Below are positions 58,175 to 64,000 of a DNA stretch of 64,000 nucleotides, one piece after another (within the stretch, counting starts at the first letter, position 1; every line of letters begins with the position of its first letter). Location: positions 2,480,001 through 2,544,000 of the forward strand of contig JAOVFP010000019.1 in NCBI GenBank assembly GCA_025738555.1, in the 5' to 3' direction. Below the pieces are notes generated by a model. That model did not search any database. It was not told the DNA's origin and worked only from the letters and a program-made list of their open reading frames with translations. The DNA comes from Cyathus striatus. Lineage: Eukaryota > Basidiomycota > Agaricomycetes > Agaricales > Nidulariaceae. The translations under genes and the position numbers were made by a program.

Positions 58175-60470
58175 GGGCCGACAGCTCAGAACGGGCAGCA
58201 AGAAAATTCCGGGCACGCACAAAAGTGAGCGTGAGTTGAGCGTCCACGCTCAGGGTCCGCGCGTGGAAATTCGACCCTGTGCGTGAATAATATATATGTG
58301 AGCGTGAATAGGGCAGGCAGAAAATTCCGTGCACGCACAAACATGAGCGTGAGTTGAGCGTGCACGCTCAGTGTCTGTGCGTGGGAATTCGACCCTGAGC
58401 GTGAATATTCCATAAATGAGCGTGAATAATATGTAGTGAGCGTGAAGCAATATGTTGTTATAATATACTATTTAGTATCCTACATGCATGCTGTACTACT
58501 GCATGTCCTTATGGCCTAACTGAAAAGGACATAAATATTATATTCAAGTTCATGCTCAAGTTAATTGAGCTTGAGCGTGAGCATGATAGTTAATCATGTT
58601 CACGCTCCCAATTATTCCTGAAATTTGAGTGTGAACGTGAATATAGGTATAATATTCATGCTCACGCTCACTTTTATCTCTTATAATTTGAGTGTAAGGT
58701 TGCATATGGATATTATATTCACGCCACGCTCAATTTAATTGAGATTGAGTATGAGTGTGATAGGTATTCGCGTTTACGCTCACATACATTTCCTGAAACT
58801 TGAGCATAAGTTTGAATATAGATATTGTATTGACATTCACATTTAACTTAATGGAGTTTGGGTGTAGTATTCATATTCACGCACACACAGATATCCTTTT
58901 ACTTGAGTGTGATTGAATAAAAACATAATATTTATATTCACGCTTATTACACTCACGCTCACCCTCAAGTCACAGGAATGAAGCGTGAGCGTGTTATGCA
59001 CGCTCACTTACAGACAATATTCGTGAACGTGAATACGTTTCATGTTAGCGCTCATGGTCGAACTCATTTTAATTGAGAGTGAGCATAAATAAAAGTATTA
59101 TACTCACGCTCACTCTTAATTAAAATGTGTTTGAGCGTGAGCGTGAAATGGTGCAGGTAGACAATTCCGTGCACGCTCAGGGTCCATGCGTGGAAATTAT
59201 ATGCAAGTGAGCGTGAAGTAATAGGATGTCATAAATATACTATTATACTAAGTACATACTGTAGCATCGTGTCCTTATGATCTGTCTTAACATGCATTAA
59301 ATATCATACTAATGTTCTTGCCCAAGCTAACCGGGTTTGAGCATGAGCGTGATAAGTATTCCTATTCACGCTCACGCATATTTACCATAAATTATGCACC
59401 AGTGTTATATTCATACTCACACTCACACTCGGTTTACTTGAGATTTAGTACGAGCGTGATAGAATACCTATCACGCTCATGTATATTTGCATAGTATAAC
59501 TGCGCGTGAGTACTATACTTACACTCACGCTCAATGTCCTTTAACTTGAGCGTGAGCGTGACCAGTATTCCTATTCACGCTCAAGCTTATTTCCTATAAT
59601 TTGAGAGTAAGCATGAATATAGATATTTTATATGTACGCTCATGCATGTTTACTGACTTGAGTTTGGTATGTGTATTATATTACTATTTTCATGCTCGCA
59701 TGTATCTCCCAATGTCACTTGAGCGTGAGCGTGATCAGTATTATTACTCACGCTCATGGTTATATCCTATAATTTAAGAGCGAACATGTATTATATTAAT
59801 GTTCACTGATAATTAAAATGTGTTTGGGTGTGTGCGTGTGCGTGAATATGTACTTTCACGCTCACACATAAGTATCACTAAGTATTTTGCATTATATTTA
59901 AGTGTGGTTGTGTCTATTGTACTTAACAGTACTTACTGCTCCTCTTACATGTACGTTAAGTCAAAATACAAATGTAACATTTAATCTTATAGTGAGCGTG
60001 GAGTAGAGACCTTGAGCGTAAGTTGACAGACATTGAGCGTGAAGACTTAGACACTGTGCGTGAAAATATGGACCCTGTGCATGAGATGTCGACCCTGTGC
60101 GTGAAATAAAATCTTGAGCGTGATGCGAGCGTGCACGCTCACACCTTCAGCGTGAAAAATGAGCGTGCACGTTCAAGTTTGAGCATGAATAATATCGCCT
60201 TGAGCGTGAAATTTAATATTTATTCTTCTACTTCTGAGTATTTATCTTGCTTAAAAACTTTACCTGCAGTGGCAATAAGACTATAATAGTACAGTACCAG
60301 TATATACACTTGATTTACAATTGGTTTGACTTAGAAATAGGCCTGTTATAACTATTAAATATATCTTGAGCGTGACACACTCACCTACTGAGCGTGAAAA
60401 TTTGACCTTGAGCGTGGCACGCTCAGTCACGCTCACTTTTGTGCGTGCACGGTAAAAACTACGTGCCCAA
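58175..60470. mobile_element. TIR-like element filled with GAGCGTGA motifs
   Basis: About 2.3 kb contains dozens of GAGCGTGA motifs in both orientations, often as face-to-face pairs such as TGAGCGTGCACGCTCA, a perfect palindrome. The ends are inverted: GCACGCACAAAAGTGAGCG near 58212 appears reversed near 60433, and each outer end begins with GGGC. The left outermost bases GGGCCGACAG equal the left end of the element at 11663, and the right end shares TAGTTTTTACCGT with it. No coding sequence is credible and no target duplication was found. Probably a non-autonomous DNA transposon related to the 11663 element. Confidence 0.65.
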
Positions 60471-61556
60471 AAATACGGCGAGATATAAATAGCTCGCCTA
60501 CAACAGCCTACAACTCAGCAGGTTCCGAGTTCGATCCCCACTGCAAGCCTCGGCATTCTCACTGCACGTATGCTCGTCCCAAGCTTTTCCTCTGTTCCAC
60601 CACTGTTATGTAGGACTTTTTATAGGTCACACCCAGGTATCTCCATAGCTGCAAAATTTATTAACAATCCCTGAAGGCTATAATGCTCCTACAAATATCG
60701 ATAACATATTAGAACATGGTGATTAGCACATACATCTTACTAACCTTTACTGTATAACAGTCAACAGAAATTATATGTAGTTCAACATGGGCAAAGAACA
60801 TATCTCATATAGATATATTATGTTAATTAATTTATAGTTAATAGTTACCGACGTACCGGACGACCACGCATCAATCGAGTCAGGTCTCGCATAAGTGATC
60901 CTGAGCACACTACTGAGTCACACCGGTCCTTTGAAATTGCACAGTACCAATCCCTTGTACACTGCCCATTTTCTCGAGATGGGGTGCTTCCATATCAATT
61001 TTTGCCTCATTTATAATAAGAAAAATATGTGTTCTCTTAATTCACATACTTTTTTTAAGAGTTGTAGGTGTTGGCGTTCTTATATGTTAAATTTACTGTC
61101 TTTTCTGAAATTTCATGAGATCCGTGACATGGAAGGTCCCTGTCACAAACCCTGATCAGGGATATCAGTCACGATTTGCTAGTACATGTCACAACAATGT
61201 GACAGTGTACAAAGGAATGGTGCCGAGCCGAAATGTCCAAAACATGTAAAAGACATATAATAACTTCATTTCTTGTTTATGTATTCTTTAACTTTACATG
61301 TAAGTAATAATACGTGTTGCAAATATTTCCATGTTCTTAAATTCAATTTTAATGGTCTAAATAAGAAATAAATGTGAAATCAAAATTGGGTGTACAAAGG
61401 ACCGGTTGATCTCAGTAAGTGAAACCGAAAATCTGAAACCAAAATTGTAAGTAATATCTAACCGAGAAGCCGAAGTGCCGGGCACCGGAGTCTCATTATA
61501 TTTAATGCGTCTGCCAGTAACGTGGTCATTAGACCTTCCATAGGATGCAACTAAGT
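60471..61556. other. Region between motif array and CHAT unit D
   Basis: It is AT-rich with no supported gene. A B-box-like GTTCGATCC occurs near 60530 (see rejected items). Confidence 0.4.
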
Positions 61557-64000
61557 AATCATTTGACAGGCCGTCGTCATCCACGTCTCGAAACCCTACC
61601 TCCCACACATGTCCTCCTCCTCGCCTCCTCCAAAGTCAGTTGGGCAATGTGTAGTGTATTGTCTTTTTTGTGGTTTGGGGTGATTGGTTGTTTTCGAAAA
61701 ATCCACGGTAAGAAAATACCATTCAAATTTCAACACTTCTTACTATCCTAACAGACTATCTACAACATTGAATCAAATACCGAAATGAATAAACGGAACC
61801 CAAGTTAAAAAAGCCACATCGGGATCGGAATTCCGCATCTGCTCGCGAACCTCCCCGGCAGCCTCCTGCAGGGCATATGAAGCGTCATCACTACTCGGTG
61901 GATTCGACCTCTCCAGAAGATAGCTGTACATACTCTCCGAAACCATAGACGCATAATTGTCATCAATAGCCCACATAGTCGCTATTACACTTCTGTATCC
62001 CGCCTGAAGCACCCCCGCCGCAAGATGCACCGCTTCCTCAGGAAGGCTTTCGTCACCAGTTCCCGTCTCGCACGCCGAGAGAAATGCAAAGTCAGCCTTC
62101 GGTAGTTGCTTGCTGATGAGCGTTGATAGCTCAAGGTTCCCATCATGGAAATAGAAAGCGCTTTTAGTGGGGTTCTTGGGATTTTGGATGGCATGGCACG
62201 CTAGGTGAATCCAATTACTCCCTTCCATGCTTTCCACGACTTTGTCTACAGTAGCTTTCATTCCTTCCAGATGTTCAACGGTAAGCCCAGAGGATTGTAA
62301 CTTATTCTGTATATCCTTCCCTTCTTTGACAGTTTGTGGGAGGGCTAACATACCGGGAGTTTGAGGCTGCGTTACGATGAGGAGCTTTTCTAGCTTTCGG
62401 GGAGCATCACGTTGTGCACAAGAGAAAATGGTTTTTAGCGTTGGCGTATAAGAAGAAATTACGTAGTCAGAAATTTTGCTCCCAAAGTATGCCTTGTTGC
62501 CTGTATATATTCCCGCTGCATGAATCGGGAGAAATGCGAGAGGACCTGTTGCGCACCACCAGATACGGGGAGGAGTATGGGACGGCTGTAAATGGTGAGT
62601 GGTAACCGCGCTACATTATTACTGGTAACTTACCTCAAGTTCCAGTGCAGTCACTATAGGTCTCACAACAAGCACCCAGAGCTGAATCAAGATGTCTTCG
62701 AATGGATATTTTTTTGACTGATTCGACGGTCGCCCACCCCGCGATCCCCGAGACCGAATCCCGTACTCAGCAAGCAATGAAACCAGTAATCGCCTGAGAG
62801 CCTCAGCTTGATCGTACGTCAAATTATCCAAAGGTATATGAACAATTTCCTGCGAATCCTGTCGAAGTGCTAGAGCATCGCAACGCACTTTATCAACGTT
62901 GATAACTACCACCGTTCCACATGGACGCTTCATCTCCAATAATTTCGAAGCATTTTCAGGACGCAAAAAGTCTCCAAACCCTTCCAGTGTACGGACAATG
63001 CGCAAGGTATCCTCCCATTTTTCAGCCAGATCTCGCTGCATACGTGCTTCGGCTTGTACATTCGTCTTTTGATCCAAAGTCATACGATCAGCTTGCTTTG
63101 TGATACGTGAGCCAAGCTGATCCAACGCTTTGGAAATCCTTCTCAGCTCGTCAGCCAGATCTGGGCGTACATCATGTAAATCATCCACCGGAGTCCTGAA
63201 AGTGTTCAACTGATTCCAGACAATGTTCCGTCCTTCCTCCAACCACTGTATCGCCAGATCGAGCCGGTTCCATGAAATAGCAATAGCAGCAGCCTCGTTT
63301 ACTAATGACGACCACTTACTAAGCTTGTGATGCCGCTCAGACACGGTCTCTCCCAGCCACGCCACAGTAGGCAAAAGCTCAATGGCTAGACCATATCCAT
63401 CCAACGCTCCATGTCCATTCAATATATTCAAAGCTCTTGCCCAACTCATTGCAGCAGAAAGTCTTTGCGAAGCAATCCCAGTCGGATTCAATGCGGCATG
63501 CCGATAAAGCTCGATGGCCTTACTGAGGTCAGCCCCGCTGTCCAGTCTATGATATCGAGCCTCCAATGTCGTAGCTAAAGTAGTCAAAGATTGTGTATAC
63601 AAAAAGTGCGTATCCGGCATCAGTTCGAGTGCTCGTTCATTATATGATATGCAGGTATCCAGATCAGCAAGATTATTTGTTCGCTGGAACCGAATGATGG
63701 CTGCCAAAGGGAGATTATGATATGCGGCCATTTCGACCATAACGGTCCTTGCTGGGTGTTTAAGCACTTCATTCAAGAGCGAAACCGTTGCCTCGATATC
63801 GTCAAGGTCACCGGTGAGTGGGTATCTGAGTCGATGGAGGGTGGCAAGGCTATTCAACTGTATGGGTTTGTAACGATGATCTTGTCCAGTCAGAGCCATA
63901 CTTTCCAATAAAACATCCATCGCCTCTTGCAGCATTGCAGGGTCCTTTACTATACGGTACAAGTGTGACAAAGCTCCAGAGAGATTATCAAGAATAGCGG
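61557..64000 (-). repeat. CHAT duplication unit D (3' part, runs off window)
   Basis: Unit D starts at AATCATT (61557-61563, plus strand), the same border as the 3' ends of units A, B and C, and is collinear with copy A up to the window end. The DNA just outside, ACTTAGTTGCATCC on the minus strand, also occurs near 27843 upstream of the CRN gene. Confidence 0.65.
61773..64000 (-). CDS. TPR-CHAT domain protein, copy D (partial, window edge)
   Basis: The last exon is 62585-61773 and the previous exon runs from 62634 to beyond the window end. Both are open and collinear with copy A, with the same 48-nt intron. The visible part starts at a position equivalent to about 3988 in copy A, so the N-terminus and most TPR repeats lie outside. 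The CHAT motifs HLACHA and LSACETG are intact, and the C-terminus WVPFIHFGI is the same as in A and B. A two-codon difference near the C-terminus (NSDPDVA against NSDVA) distinguishes it. Nothing visible is broken, so this may be a second functional copy. Confidence 0.85.

Noticed and set aside
58175..60470. CRISPR-like array
   Set aside because: The short motif occurs in both orientations with irregular spacing and no constant spacer length, in a eukaryotic genome.
60485..60560. tRNA-like B box (GTTCGATCC) with a TAGCTCGCC upstream
   Set aside because: The T-arm stem does not pair and the spacing is too short for a complete tRNA. It could be a tRNA-derived SINE scrap, but there is no further support.

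Overview
The window looks like a repeat-rich accessory region of a basidiomycete genome, most likely an Agaricomycete. Signs of this are short introns (mostly about 50 nt) with GT..AG borders and CTAAC-like branch sites, a five-exon class I hydrophobin, an F-box protein, a Set3-type PHD/SET protein, a fungal-type P450, and a multicopy family of TPR-CHAT proteins. No bacterial-type operons, CRISPR arrays or rRNA genes were seen. Layout: 0.5-6.4 kb holds an intact TPR-CHAT gene (copy A, +). 6.5-12.7 kb holds a Tc1/mariner-like element, a decayed Crinkler (CRN) gene, a decayed Lon protease fragment, a short double-hairpin element and a GGGC-ended TIR element. 12.7-18.6 kb holds two versions of an unrecognised small gene, a histidine-phosphatase fragment and a small secreted protein. 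19.3-21.1 kb holds an F-box gene between direct repeats. 22.4-25.9 kb holds a 5'-truncated TPR-CHAT copy (B) broken by two insertions. 28.0-30.7 kb holds an intact CRN gene with three headers, a PD-(D/E)XK nuclease-like domain and a kinase domain. 31.7-33.5 kb is a second copy of the 9.2-12.7 kb block. 33.6-40.7 kb is TPR-CHAT copy C (-), broken by a 1.95 kb TIR element and a 3' deletion. 42.3-42.9 kb holds a SET-domain fragment and 43.9-46.0 kb a frameshifted P450. 47.9-53.1 kb is a large conserved Set3-like gene (-). 57.3-57.9 kb is a class I hydrophobin. 58.2-60.5 kb is an element packed with a GAGCGTGA-type motif. 61.6 kb to the window end is TPR-CHAT copy D (-), which runs off the edge.

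The main theme is a duplicated module. The series CHAT unit, CRN gene, Lon/TATA-repeat block occurs twice (0.5-12.7 kb and 22.8-33.5 kb), and two further CHAT units lie in reverse orientation. The four CHAT units share one 3' border, and the two complete 5' ends share one start. The units are then decayed separately by different transposons. CHAT proteases and CRN nuclease/kinase proteins both belong to families tied to cell-death or conflict systems, so the region may be a conflict or self/non-self island. That role is inferred.

Exon borders were worked out by hand from splice signals, reading frame and comparison between copies. Family assignments rest on motif recognition without database searches.
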